A stretch of 14,742 bases of DNA from CAZMCH01 sp964564735 (GCA_964564735.1 CAZMCH010000101.1:1-14742); one strand, 5' to 3'. Numbered from the stretch's first letter, positions 1 through 7,941 are shown. Notes: generated by a model not told the origin, from the sequence alone. A program made the numbers and translations.

Positions 1-35
1 GATACTTTGTGTTTTAGTGTCTTTGTGGTTCATTC
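1..35. repeat. Degenerate short-unit intergenic repeat (TTTGTG/TAGTG type)
   Basis: The left edge is built of similar GT-rich units: CTTTGTG, TTTTAGTG and TCTTTGTGG follow one another and run into TTCATTCTT. No gene is readable here. It resembles other low-complexity intergenic words I know from environmental bacterial genomes, but that similarity is from memory. The left side may be cut by the window edge. Confidence 0.35.
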
Positions 36-125
36 TTATATCGAACTGACGTTATTTATGGTTGAAGACTGTGTTTTTTACCCTTCACAATGTTACTTTC
101 ATCTGTCAAAGATTTTGCATCAGAA

Positions 126-153
126 TTGGTAAGCGCAATAAAAGGGCTATAAT
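126..153 (+). promoter_or_regulatory. Possible sigma-70-like promoter of the FG-GAP protein gene
   Basis: A perfect TATAAT lies at 148-153, with TTGGTA at 126-131 as a weak -35 box after a 16-bp spacer. The expected transcription start (about 160) falls almost on the ATG at 162, and no good Shine-Dalgarno sequence precedes that ATG. If the promoter is real, the mRNA would be nearly leaderless. AT-rich DNA produces such matches by chance, so this is tentative. Confidence 0.35.
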
Positions 154-161
154 AAATAATT

Positions 162-1616
162 ATGAAATTTCATCGCTTTGTAAAAATCCATTTCAATTCT
201 TTTTTGGTATATATGATACTTCTTTTTTCCTTCGTATTTACCTTACCTTCCCATAGTGCAGAAAACGAAATTGAATCTAGCATAAAGATAATATCTGACA
301 ATATTACCTTTTTTCTCTCACAGTCATTTAATTTGCCAATCAAAGTTGCTATTTTGCCATTTTGCTGGGAAAAGAATGATCAATGGGCTTTGTGTCGTGT
401 GATGACTGAACTTTTGTATACTAACTTAAGCCAAGTTAATGGCTTTGAGTTGGTTGACAAGCAAATAACTGGTCAAATTATCGCAAAACTTAATATAAAT
501 ATTAAAAAGGGCTTGCTCGAAGCAGAAGATATGATAAAATTAAAAGAACATTTAGCTTGCGATTTTATTATTACTGGTCATGTTGCGGATGAGCATACAA
601 TTATAAATATAAATACTTTAGTTTGGAACGTTAGAGAAGGTAATTTATTAACTATCAGATCATCTCAAGTTAGGAAAACCGCATCTGTTATTGCATTGCT
701 TGAAACGCCATATAGTAATAATGCAGAGCATCATGATTATTATTCGGTAAAATGGAGAAGTCCGATATTGCCATATTGTATATTGGCTATTTCTGTAAAT
801 GATATTGATGGTAACGGAATTAATGAACTTATTTTAATAACAGAGGAAGAGTTAAAAATTCTTTCTTGGGATGGTTTTGGCTTTGTTGAGAAGTCATCCG
901 CAAGGTATATAGATTCAGCAGGACTAAAACGAAATCAAAAGGACATAAGATTTGTCTATGGCTGGGATTCCGATGGTAATGGTAGCGATGAAATCTATCT
1001 TTCTGTGCCTGATATGGAAACATCTATCTGGAAATGGGAAAAAGATGACATCATGAAATTTGGGTCTTTGCCATTTACGATTGTTGCTGAACAAAAAGAC
1101 AAGATATTATCCAGTTTTTTGAAAAGCAATAGAAATTATTATTCTGGTCAAAAAACCTATGAAATATCAAAAACGAATAATATACGAACAGAAAAATTTT
1201 TACCTTATGATTTTTATACAATCACAATTGGAGAGACAAATGATAATGAAGGAAACGAAATTTTGATAGTTGATGCAGAAAATATCATGAGAATATTTAC
1301 AGAAGATATGGTGCAAATATGGCAAAGCACAAATGCTTTTGGTAATGTATCAATTATAGCGGATATAGATAATAATAAAAGAGATGAGATCTTTGTCGCA
1401 TCTGCTTTGCCTATAGGTGATGAAGATTTTCTGAGCATATTTGAGTGGGATGGAAACACCTATGCAAAAAAATGGGAAAGCCCTGCAATAAACGGAAGTA
1501 TATCTGCTTTATATGTTGGTGACCCAAATAATGATGGTGTTAAAGAACTTATTATGATAATAAATAGACAAGATCAGTCTGAAATATATCTTTATACTGC
1601 AAATTATCTGCAATAG
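162..1616 (+). CDS. Secreted protein with CsgG/TolB-like N-terminal domain and FG-GAP/VCBS-like repeats
   Basis: A 484-residue protein of unknown role that probably acts outside the cytoplasm. Residues 1-33 form a signal peptide: basic start (K2, R5, K8), hydrophobic stretch about 14-28, likely cleavage after SHSA at about residue 33. Residues 58-165 look like a CsgG/TolB-like alpha/beta domain (IKVAILPF strand near 60, GFELVDK at 94-100, CDFIITGH at 133-140), a fold found in curli-secretion and FlgO-type lipoproteins. The rest has about five acidic loops of FG-GAP/VCBS type, with DxDxNGxxE-like patterns near residues 214, 269, 361, 401 and 454, likely calcium-binding blades of a partial beta-propeller. 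No lipobox cysteine is seen. The start at 162 keeps the basic n-region; Met18 would remove it. A 62-nt gap separates it from the dehydrogenase downstream, so co-transcription is possible but a functional link is not evident. Confidence 0.72.
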   Translation: MKFHRFVKIHFNSFLVYMILLFSFVFTLPSHSAENEIESSIKIISDNITFFLSQSFNLPIKVAILPFCWEKNDQWALCRVMTELLYTNLSQVNGFELVDKQITGQIIAKLNINIKKGLLEAEDMIKLKEHLACDFIITGHVADEHTIININTLVWNVREGNLLTIRSSQVRKTASVIALLETPYSNNAEHHDYYSVKWRSPILPYCILAISVNDIDGNGINELILITEEELKILSWDGFGFVEKSSARYIDSAGLKRNQKDIRFVYGWDSDGNGSDEIYLSVPDMETSIWKWEKDDIMKFGSLPFTIVAEQKDKILSSFLKSNRNYYSGQKTYEISKTNNIRTEKFLPYDFYTITIGETNDNEGNEILIVDAENIMRIFTEDMVQIWQSTNAFGNVSIIADIDNNKRDEIFVASALPIGDEDFLSIFEWDGNTYAKKWESPAINGSISALYVGDPNNDGVKELIMIINRQDQSEIYLYTANYLQ

Positions 1617-1678
1617 AGGTATAGTGTTTGTAATGGATAATCATCCAAAATTTCTAATAACCCAAAAGGAGAAGTTAA

Positions 1679-2782
1679 ATGGCAACAGCAACAAAAACAT
1701 CAACAAAAACCGCAAAAACTCCCAAAAAATCGAAAGATACAATAAACGTTGGTATCGTTGGCTCAGGTGGAATTGCAGAGGGTGCACACATGCCGGGCTA
1801 TCTTGCAGTTCCAGATGTAAAAGTTATTGCAGTCTGTGATGTAGTCAAGGAAAGGGCAGAGAAATTCGCTGAAAAATATGATATTCCAAAGACAAATGTT
1901 TTTACGGATTACAATGATATAGCGCAAATGGATGAACTTGATGCTATAAGCGTTTGCACACCAAATAATTTCCATGCGGGTCCGACAGTCGCCGCACTTA
2001 ACGCTGGCAAACACGTCCTTTGTGAAAAGCCAATCGCTGGTAATGCTGATGATGGTCAAGCGATGGTTGATGCTGCAAAGAAAGCTAAAAAGATACTCCA
2101 AATCGGTTTGCATCTTAGATTTATGCCAAGTAGCCAATTAATAAAGAAATATATAGAAGCAGGCACACTTGGTCAGATATATTATGCTCGTGCAGTTACC
2201 ATGCGAAGAAGGGGCATCCCAAGTTGGGGAGCATTTGTTCAAAAGAAGATGTCAGGTGCAGGACCATTAGTTGATATAGGTGTTCATGAACTTGACTTAA
2301 TTGTATGGCTTATGGGTTGCCCAAAACCTATTAGCGCAGCAGGGCGCACATATACTATGTTTGGAAATAGAAAAGATGTTGCTGTTGGTGATTGGGGTAT
2401 GTGGGATGCAGATAATTATGATGTTGAAGATTTTGCGGTTGCATATATAAATTTTGAAAATAACATATCCGCAACGCTTGAAACAAGCTGGGCAGCGCAT
2501 ATTGTCAATTCAGGACCATCATTTATACTTGGTGATAAAGGTGGTATTCAGACATCGCCATTTGTCATTGCCACAGACAAGAACGGTTCTATGGTTGATA
2601 TAACTCCCCAAGTGCCAAGATCAAATGAAGACCCTCATACTACTGAGATCAAAGCATTCATAAAGGCAATAAAAGAAGGCGCACCATCACCTGTCCCGGG
2701 TGAAGAAGCTTTGGCAATAACCAAAATATTTGATGCTGTCCAAAAATCAAATCAAACAGGCAGTATGATTCCAATAAAATAA
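1679..2782 (+). CDS. Gfo/Idh/MocA-family NAD(P)-dependent oxidoreductase
   Basis: A 367-residue dehydrogenase of the glucose-fructose oxidoreductase/inositol dehydrogenase family, cytoplasmic. These enzymes oxidise or reduce a sugar or cyclitol hydroxyl with NAD(P). The Rossmann domain opens with VGIVGSGGIA (residues 24-33). The family CEKP motif is at 115-118, with the usual catalytic-region lysine K117. The C-terminal domain carries GPLVDIGVHELDL (195-207), in which D199 and H203 match the family DxxxH pair. An AGGAG Shine-Dalgarno at 1667-1671 sits 7 nt before ATG. Residues 1-20 are an unusual Thr/Lys/Ala-rich tail before the first beta strand, not expected in the family. Length is normal apart from that tail. 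Substrate cannot be told from sequence; sugar-derivative or inositol oxidation would fit the kinase and hydrolases on the opposite strand. Confidence 0.92.
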   Translation: MATATKTSTKTAKTPKKSKDTINVGIVGSGGIAEGAHMPGYLAVPDVKVIAVCDVVKERAEKFAEKYDIPKTNVFTDYNDIAQMDELDAISVCTPNNFHAGPTVAALNAGKHVLCEKPIAGNADDGQAMVDAAKKAKKILQIGLHLRFMPSSQLIKKYIEAGTLGQIYYARAVTMRRRGIPSWGAFVQKKMSGAGPLVDIGVHELDLIVWLMGCPKPISAAGRTYTMFGNRKDVAVGDWGMWDADNYDVEDFAVAYINFENNISATLETSWAAHIVNSGPSFILGDKGGIQTSPFVIATDKNGSMVDITPQVPRSNEDPHTTEIKAFIKAIKEGAPSPVPGEEALAITKIFDAVQKSNQTGSMIPIK

Positions 2783-2792
2783 ATAATAAATA

Positions 2793-2815
2793 TAGGACGG
2801 GCATTGCCCGTCCTA
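2793..2815. terminator. Perfect 10-bp hairpin after the dehydrogenase gene; terminator or REP-like element
   Basis: TAGGACGGGC (2793-2802) and GCCCGTCCTA (2806-2815) are exact inverted repeats around a 3-nt ATT loop, starting 11 nt after the stop codon of the dehydrogenase. The stem is GC-rich in an AT-rich surrounding. There is no immediate T-run, only an A/T-rich tail with TTTT about 10 nt later. It could therefore be an atypical terminator, an mRNA 3'-end stabiliser or one copy of a dispersed palindromic repeat. Confidence 0.6.
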
Positions 2816-2893
2816 ATAATTAAAATTTTGCTTATCATGATTTTTCATCTTTTCAATCCGCCTTCTATAATCATAATCTCGCCTTCATTTTTA

Positions 2894-2922
2894 TTGACCA
2901 AATATCATAAAGGTATTATAAT
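2894..2922 (+). promoter_or_regulatory. Near-consensus sigma-70-type promoter for the response regulator-GRE unit
   Basis: TTGACC (2894-2899, 5/6 to consensus) and TATAAT (2917-2922, 6/6) are separated by exactly 17 bp. The predicted start is near 2929, giving a leader of about 70-80 nt before the response-regulator gene. It follows the hairpin at 2793-2815, consistent with a transcription unit boundary. This is the best promoter match I found in the window. Confidence 0.6.
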
Positions 2923-2990
2923 AAATTTGCTGATCGTTAAATCGGGGCTATTTTTTACGATAATAGATTTGCATAAAAAAATAGACAACA

Positions 2991-2996
2991 GGAGGG
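2991..2996 (+). promoter_or_regulatory. Shine-Dalgarno site with ambiguous start codons for the response regulator
   Basis: GGAGGG ends directly before an ATG at 2997 (too close for normal initiation) and lies about 15 nt before an in-frame ATG at 3012 (rather far). A GTG at 3001 has good spacing but is out of frame and meets a stop three codons later. The unusual spacing leaves the true start open and might lower or modulate translation. Confidence 0.45.
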
Positions 2997-3011
2997 ATGA
3001 GTGAGACTTTA

Positions 3012-3449
3012 ATGAAAAAGAGTAAAATACTGGTTATAGATGATGAACCGATTATTCATGATATTGTGTCTTTTATGGTAAACACAAGAGGACACCAGAT
3101 TATAAGTGCGTCTAATGGTGAAGAAGGACTTGCCTTTGCTAGAAACAATCATCCTGACCTGATATTGCTTGATATAATGATGCCGGGAATGCAGGGGCAT
3201 GATGTTTGTCTTAGGCTTAAATCAGACAAAGATACAAAGAGAATACCTATAATAATGCTTACAGGTGAAGGCGATAGAGAGGCAGTATTAAGGGCAAGGG
3301 AGTCAGGTGCAAATGATTATATTGTAAAACCGTTTACTTTAACAACTCTTACAGAAAGAGTTGACAAATTTCTAGGAAAAGTTGAGGTAAAGAAAGCAAC
3401 TTATAGTTGGTGGCAAAAGATTATTAGAAAATTAACCAAACGTTATTAA
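3012..3449 (+). CDS. Stand-alone response regulator receiver (CheY-like)
   Basis: A 145-residue single-domain receiver (150 if started at 2997). It receives a phosphoryl group from a histidine kinase not present in this window. Numbered from the ATG at 3012, the acidic pair is D10-D11, the phospho-acceptor is D54 in LLDIMMPG, the switch Thr is T84 and the conserved Lys is K106 in VKPF. All key residues are present. There is no DNA-binding or enzymatic output domain. After the receiver (about 1-120) comes a short basic, aromatic tail with two tryptophans and KIIRKLTKRY. I chose 3012 because the residues before it are not part of the receiver fold, but spacing from the ribosome site is unusual either way. 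The GRE gene starts only 11 nt after the stop, so the two are probably co-transcribed. It may act through protein-protein contact. Confidence 0.88.
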   Translation: MKKSKILVIDDEPIIHDIVSFMVNTRGHQIISASNGEEGLAFARNNHPDLILLDIMMPGMQGHDVCLRLKSDKDTKRIPIIMLTGEGDREAVLRARESGANDYIVKPFTLTTLTERVDKFLGKVEVKKATYSWWQKIIRKLTKRY

Positions 3450-3460
3450 GGTATGTTTTT

Positions 3461-5668
3461 ATGAATATACGATTAAATGAATACAAAAATCAAGCTTATA
3501 ATCGCGGTTTTGGTGAAAGAAACAGCCCAAAAGAAGTAAATCTTTCTAAAGCTTTCTTTGAAATATACAATAATTTTTCATTACCAGAACGTCAAGCTAG
3601 AAGCATCGCTTATGCACTAGAAAATGAACCAGTATATATTCATCCTCTCTCACGCATAATCGGTCAAACATATCAGGCATGTTCGGGAAGTGGTTGTCCC
3701 GAATTGTATGGAAGTGCAGAAGATAAAAGATGGATGGATTTTTCCGCAAATGCAAATGCCATAAAGCAAGTCAAAGAAACGTTGCCTGAAAATGAAGCAT
3801 ACGCAAGATATTTCTGTGATGGTGCAATGCCGGGTCATGTCTGTTGGGATTTTGGCATGATCTTAAAACTCGGTGCTAGAGGTATAATTGATATTTGTCG
3901 TAAATCAAAGGAAAAAACTGATGATCAAGAAGCAAAAGAGTTTTATACCTGTGTGGAAATTGTCCTTAACGGGCTAATAAACTGGGTTAAACGTCATGTT
4001 TTGGAGCTAAAAAGGCTAGCTCAAGAAGAAACCGATTCAATAAGAAAAAAAGAGCTTTTGGAAATGGCTGATATATGTGAACGAGTGCCTGAATTTCCAG
4101 CTAGATCATTTAGAGAAGCTATACAAAGTTTCTTTTTTCAGCATCTTGCGGTTATGTTTGAAAACCCATTTGGCGGAAACGGTCCCGGGCGTATAGATTA
4201 TTATTTATGGGAATACCTTGAAGCTGATATAGATAAAGAAAAAATAACTTATGAGGAAGCAAGGGAACTTGTCTATGAATTATTGATAAAACTTCACGAA
4301 AGAATTGCCCCTGCTGATGGCTGGGTAGAGGCTGTCCCAATCGGTGGACGGAACAAAGATGGCTCTTCCGCAATTAATCCATTATCGTATATCATCCTTG
4401 AAGCTATAACCGAACTAAAACAAACTCACCCATCTGTATATGTTCGTTTGCATGATGATGCTCCCGATGATTTCCTTGATCTGACAGCTAAATACATGAT
4501 AGAAAGTGGAAACCGCGCACAGATTTATGGTGATGACCCTATGATTTCTGCGCTATGTGCTGATGGCGTTAGCATAGAGGACGCAAGGCATTGGACAGCC
4601 GGAGGATGTATGGAAGTATCTCCACAGGGCTGTAATTGCGATCTTTTATTCTCATTTGCTCATAATGTAGCAAGGACATTTGAGTTAATTATAAATGGCG
4701 GATGCCTCTTACAGACAGGCGAAAGAGCTATTTCACATACAAAAACACTTATTGACTACGAAAATTTTGATGAACTCTACAACGACTTTGAAAAAGAGTT
4801 AAAAAGAGAGATTAATATCCTCTTGAAACGCCTTGATATCTATCTGGGTAACTATGCAAAATATCGCCCTTCTTTTCTTTTATCCAGCATGACGCATGAT
4901 TGCCTTGAAAAAGGGCGAAGCATTAACGCTGGTGGTGCAAGATATATGGACTATGGCGGAAGCGGAGTCGGCATCCCCAATGTTGGCGATAGTCTCTATG
5001 CTATCAAAAAAGCGATCTTTGATGATAAAAGATTTTCTGCGAAGGAATTGCTTGATGCGATAAAGGCTAATTTTGTTGGATATGAGAAAATTCATTCATA
5101 TCTAATTAATTTACCAAAATTCGGCTCTGATAATGCAGAAGTTGATTCATTGGTTGACAGAGTTTTGCTATCTTTCACAGATGCGCTAAAATCTCACAGA
5201 AACAAATATGGTGGACATTGCAAACCGATCATACTTGGATTTGTGTGGGTTGTTTCCTATGGAGAGCAAGTTGGAGCAATGCCCGATGGACGCATGGCAG
5301 GAAGACCCTTGGCGCATGGCTTATCCCCTCAATCGGGTTCTGCTATCAAAGGTATATCCGCCGCAATCAATTCAGCCACAAGGCTATCACTTGAAGAAGT
5401 TAGCGGTGGCGGTGGTATGATGTGGGATTTAGATTCATCATGGGCATCACAAGAGATAGTTAAGTCAGTTATAAAGACTTTTATTGCAAATGGTGGTCAT
5501 ATCTTTCAGGGAAACGTCATGCCCATTGAAAAACTTATCGAGGCGCAGAATAATCCCTCTGCACATAGGGATATAATGGTCAGGGTTGGAGGGTATTCTG
5601 CAGTTTTTGTAACCCTATCAAAACAATTTCAGGACGAGATAATCAATAGATATAAATTTGATGGCTAA
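3461..5668 (+). CDS. Glycyl radical enzyme, eliminase-type (PFL/glycerol dehydratase superfamily)
   Basis: A 735-residue oxygen-sensitive radical enzyme. The C-terminal radical loop is RVGGYSA (residues 708-714), with the radical-bearing glycine at G711. The thiyl-radical cysteine is C383 in the loop GGCME (381-385), with E385 two residues on. Cys-x-Glu is the pattern of GRE dehydratases, C-N lyases and decarboxylases, where Glu acts as general acid/base. The Cys-Cys pair of true pyruvate formate-lyase is absent. Other superfamily landmarks are PGHVCWDFG (124-132), VPEFPARSFREAIQSF (209-224) and GPGRIDYYL (241-249). It is slightly shorter than most members (about 780-850). An AAGG at 3448-3451 precedes the ATG. 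It follows the receiver gene by 11 nt. No activating radical SAM enzyme is encoded in the window. The substrate is unknown; diol-type or polyol dehydration is an inference from the Glu and the neighbouring sugar genes. Confidence 0.93.
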   Translation: MNIRLNEYKNQAYNRGFGERNSPKEVNLSKAFFEIYNNFSLPERQARSIAYALENEPVYIHPLSRIIGQTYQACSGSGCPELYGSAEDKRWMDFSANANAIKQVKETLPENEAYARYFCDGAMPGHVCWDFGMILKLGARGIIDICRKSKEKTDDQEAKEFYTCVEIVLNGLINWVKRHVLELKRLAQEETDSIRKKELLEMADICERVPEFPARSFREAIQSFFFQHLAVMFENPFGGNGPGRIDYYLWEYLEADIDKEKITYEEARELVYELLIKLHERIAPADGWVEAVPIGGRNKDGSSAINPLSYIILEAITELKQTHPSVYVRLHDDAPDDFLDLTAKYMIESGNRAQIYGDDPMISALCADGVSIEDARHWTAGGCMEVSPQGCNCDLLFSFAHNVARTFELIINGGCLLQTGERAISHTKTLIDYENFDELYNDFEKELKREINILLKRLDIYLGNYAKYRPSFLLSSMTHDCLEKGRSINAGGARYMDYGGSGVGIPNVGDSLYAIKKAIFDDKRFSAKELLDAIKANFVGYEKIHSYLINLPKFGSDNAEVDSLVDRVLLSFTDALKSHRNKYGGHCKPIILGFVWVVSYGEQVGAMPDGRMAGRPLAHGLSPQSGSAIKGISAAINSATRLSLEEVSGGGGMMWDLDSSWASQEIVKSVIKTFIANGGHIFQGNVMPIEKLIEAQNNPSAHRDIMVRVGGYSAVFVTLSKQFQDEIINRYKFDG

Positions 5669-5699
5669 TGGTCAACCACTATTTTAATATTTAATTGAT

Positions 5700-5744
5700 T
5701 TTTATCCGCGCCAATCCGCCAAATCCGCTTAATCAGCGTTCTAT
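5700..5744. repeat. 9-mer-periodic degenerate repeat (ATCCG type), copy 1
   Basis: Between the convergent GRE genes, the core ATCCG recurs at near 9-bp spacing: TTTTATCCG (5700-5708), a 10-mer (5709-5718), CCAAATCCG (5719-5727) and CTTAATCAG (5728-5736), closing with CGTTCTAT (5737-5744). The end overlaps the stop codon of the minus-strand GRE at 5741. A second copy with the same opening and closing words is at 12943-12968. I see no convincing rho-independent terminator in 5669-5740. Confidence 0.6.
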
Positions 5745-7936
5745 AAATTATGTTCTGTCCTTGCAATAATATCGTCTTGATGTGCAGGCGAAAGATGATT
5801 GAAATATCCGCTAAACCCGCCAACACGCACAACTAAGCCTTTGTATTGCTCAGGATTTTGCTTTGCCTGAATCAAAGTTTCTCTATCTACAACGTTTATT
5901 TGAACTTGTTGACCTCCACTAGCAAAATATGTCTTTAATAATGCGATTATTTTGTCTTTATTGCCCTGAAAAATCTTCGGTGCGAATTTTATATTCAAAA
6001 CATAAGTGCTTTGTGCAAGTATCTGAGGAACTTTCGCTGATGAATTAAATACAGCGGTTGGTCCCTGCAAATCCCTTCCTTGAACGGGACCGACTGAATC
6101 AGCAAGGGGCGTATGCAACTTGCGACCATCAGGCGTTGCGCATACTCTGCTACCAAAAGATGTTGCGCGTGTAAAAACTATTGAACCTCCGCCATAAATT
6201 CCCCCACGCCATGTCTTATATGTATTCAGATGGTTATAGAAATGATCAATAATCTTTATCGCTAATTCATCAACATAATCGTCATCATTGCCGAATTTTG
6301 GAACTTCGTTTATCAGCATTTGACGAAACGCCTCATCAGGAAAGTCTTTATCCAAAGCATCAAGTAATTCGTCTATGCTAACACGTTTTTCCTCAAAAAC
6401 TAATTTTTTAATTACTGCAAGCGAATCAGCAGTATTAGCGATTCCTTGCGTCAATATCTGCCCATGATTATATATTGGTCCTCCTGCCTTGAAATCCTGT
6501 CCTTTTTCTATACAGCCTTCTATAAATAAAGACCTAAATAAATTGGGAGAGGTTTCAGCATGGGCTTTTTGGACAATATTTGACGCATCCGTAACTCGTT
6601 TGCTGAAAAATTCAACTTGTGCTTTATACGCTTCCCATAGCTGATCGAATGTTTCAAAATCTCTCGGATCGCCTGTATGCAAACCTGTTTGATGTTTTGT
6701 GTTCGGATCAAAGCCATCATGCAAGGCAAGTTCAAGGCATTTGAGCAAGTTCATTTCGCCATCTTCCAAACCCATGTGAGATTTGCCTTGTATATCAACC
6801 TGACTGCATCCATTCATGGCATAATTACGGGCATCTTCTTCTGATATGCCATATCGCATGAGCGCAGGGATAAATATATCATCATTATATATCGCAGGCA
6901 TACCGACGCCTGTTTCTATTACCTCAACAGCCTTTTCCCATAAGGCGTAAGGGCTATCTTTATGTAGCCTTAATGATAGATTAGGGGCGACTTTTCTGAT
7001 ACGTCTTGTTGCCTCAAGAGCCATGAATGTCAGATCATTCGTTCCATCACTGCCATCGGGCTTTAGTCCACCGACACAGACATTCCAAGAACGTGTATCA
7101 TTAAATCTTTTCCATAGATGATCGATCCATGATTGCGCCTCATCCTTTGTCATGTTTTCCATGTCTATATCACGCTGATAATATGGATAGAGATATTGAT
7201 CAAACCTGCCCGGTGAGTCATTACCCTCAAGAGTATGAATAAACCAGAAAGATTGCAAGGCTTCTGGAAATGACCTTGCGCCATTCTTTGGAACACATGA
7301 GCAACAGTCCGCAATATGTTTCAGTTCCTTTATTCTCTTTTCGTCTGTTTCTGTCTCAATCATATCCAATGCTTTTTTTGCATAATTTTGTGCAAAGGCA
7401 TCTATAGCATCACAAATTATAAGCAAGGCATCTCTATATGCTCGTTTTTCCTCGTTTTTTTCTTTTTTTTGATAGCTATTTATCTCTTTACGGATACCCT
7501 CTGTTCCTTCTGCGAGTATCTTTTCAAAACCAAGTATGGCATGACCGCCCCATCCTGCCCAATAGACATTCTGCCCATTCATAAATCTCTCATCTTCAGG
7601 ATAGCTGATTCTGCTTCCGGGTGTTAGATGCGACCAAAATTCAACTAATGCGTCAAGATAATCTTTCCATTGTGGATAATCTTCTTTCAGCTTTTCTGCA
7701 AGTCTTACATCGCAGAATATACCAGAACCGAATGAAAATCCACCTATCCCGTGTGAACCAATGCGACCAACCAAAAGGTCATCAGTCTCTATCTTTGCTG
7801 GCATATTTGCCAAATGGTTACGCATTGCACAAGCCAATCGGATCGTATGATATTCCGATTCGCAAGTTAAATATCCAAAAGAAAATGAATCTATCTTTTC
7901 TAACCATTCAAGCCATGTTTTTTCTCTTAAATCCAT
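5741..7936 (-). CDS. Second glycyl radical enzyme, with Cys-Ser-Gln active-site loop
   Basis: A 731-residue GRE from the preferred start (753 if read from the ATG at 8002). The radical loop is RVGGFSGYF near the C-terminus, with radical glycine G707. The cysteine-loop reads NGCSQVD, giving catalytic C377 and Q379 where most characterised eliminase GREs have Glu, so its chemistry may differ from the first GRE. Shared landmarks are NGARSFPEALQSF, SPGRFDQYL and APNLSLRLH. A cysteine cluster C211-C212-x-C214 precedes the ARSF motif, a position not usually Cys-rich. The start at 7936 has a clear GGAG (7942-7945) 5 nt upstream. The longer form would overlap the upstream nucleotidyltransferase by ATGA but has only a poor G-run before it. 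It is the last gene of the minus-strand block and converges on the other GRE. No activase is nearby. Substrate unknown. Confidence 0.9.
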   Translation of the reverse strand: MDLREKTWLEWLEKIDSFSFGYLTCESEYHTIRLACAMRNHLANMPAKIETDDLLVGRIGSHGIGGFSFGSGIFCDVRLAEKLKEDYPQWKDYLDALVEFWSHLTPGSRISYPEDERFMNGQNVYWAGWGGHAILGFEKILAEGTEGIRKEINSYQKKEKNEEKRAYRDALLIICDAIDAFAQNYAKKALDMIETETDEKRIKELKHIADCCSCVPKNGARSFPEALQSFWFIHTLEGNDSPGRFDQYLYPYYQRDIDMENMTKDEAQSWIDHLWKRFNDTRSWNVCVGGLKPDGSDGTNDLTFMALEATRRIRKVAPNLSLRLHKDSPYALWEKAVEVIETGVGMPAIYNDDIFIPALMRYGISEEDARNYAMNGCSQVDIQGKSHMGLEDGEMNLLKCLELALHDGFDPNTKHQTGLHTGDPRDFETFDQLWEAYKAQVEFFSKRVTDASNIVQKAHAETSPNLFRSLFIEGCIEKGQDFKAGGPIYNHGQILTQGIANTADSLAVIKKLVFEEKRVSIDELLDALDKDFPDEAFRQMLINEVPKFGNDDDYVDELAIKIIDHFYNHLNTYKTWRGGIYGGGSIVFTRATSFGSRVCATPDGRKLHTPLADSVGPVQGRDLQGPTAVFNSSAKVPQILAQSTYVLNIKFAPKIFQGNKDKIIALLKTYFASGGQQVQINVVDRETLIQAKQNPEQYKGLVVRVGGFSGYFNHLSPAHQDDIIARTEHNL

Positions 7937-7941
7937 AATAT

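Noticed and set aside
1763..2137. 124-codon minus-strand open frame within the Gfo/Idh/MocA gene
   Set aside because: It is fully antisense to a gene with clear family motifs and shows no recognisable domain.
2804..3004. 66-codon open frame on the + strand between the dehydrogenase and the response regulator
   Set aside because: It begins inside the hairpin, has no ribosome site, spans the promoter at 2894-2922 and has an Ile/Leu-rich composition expected from AT-rich intergenic DNA.
3461..5668. True pyruvate formate-lyase (pflB)
   Set aside because: The adjacent Cys-Cys active site of PFL is absent; the loop is Gly-Cys-Met-Glu, as in eliminase-type GREs.
5669..5740. Bidirectional rho-independent terminator between the convergent GRE genes
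   Set aside because: Only a 3-bp stem (TGG/CCA) and scattered T-runs are visible; the region is better described by the 9-mer repeat.
7316..7938. Plus-strand open frames of 103 and 105 codons antisense to the second GRE
   Set aside because: The GRE frame is supported by conserved motifs along its whole length; these are shadows with no domain pattern.
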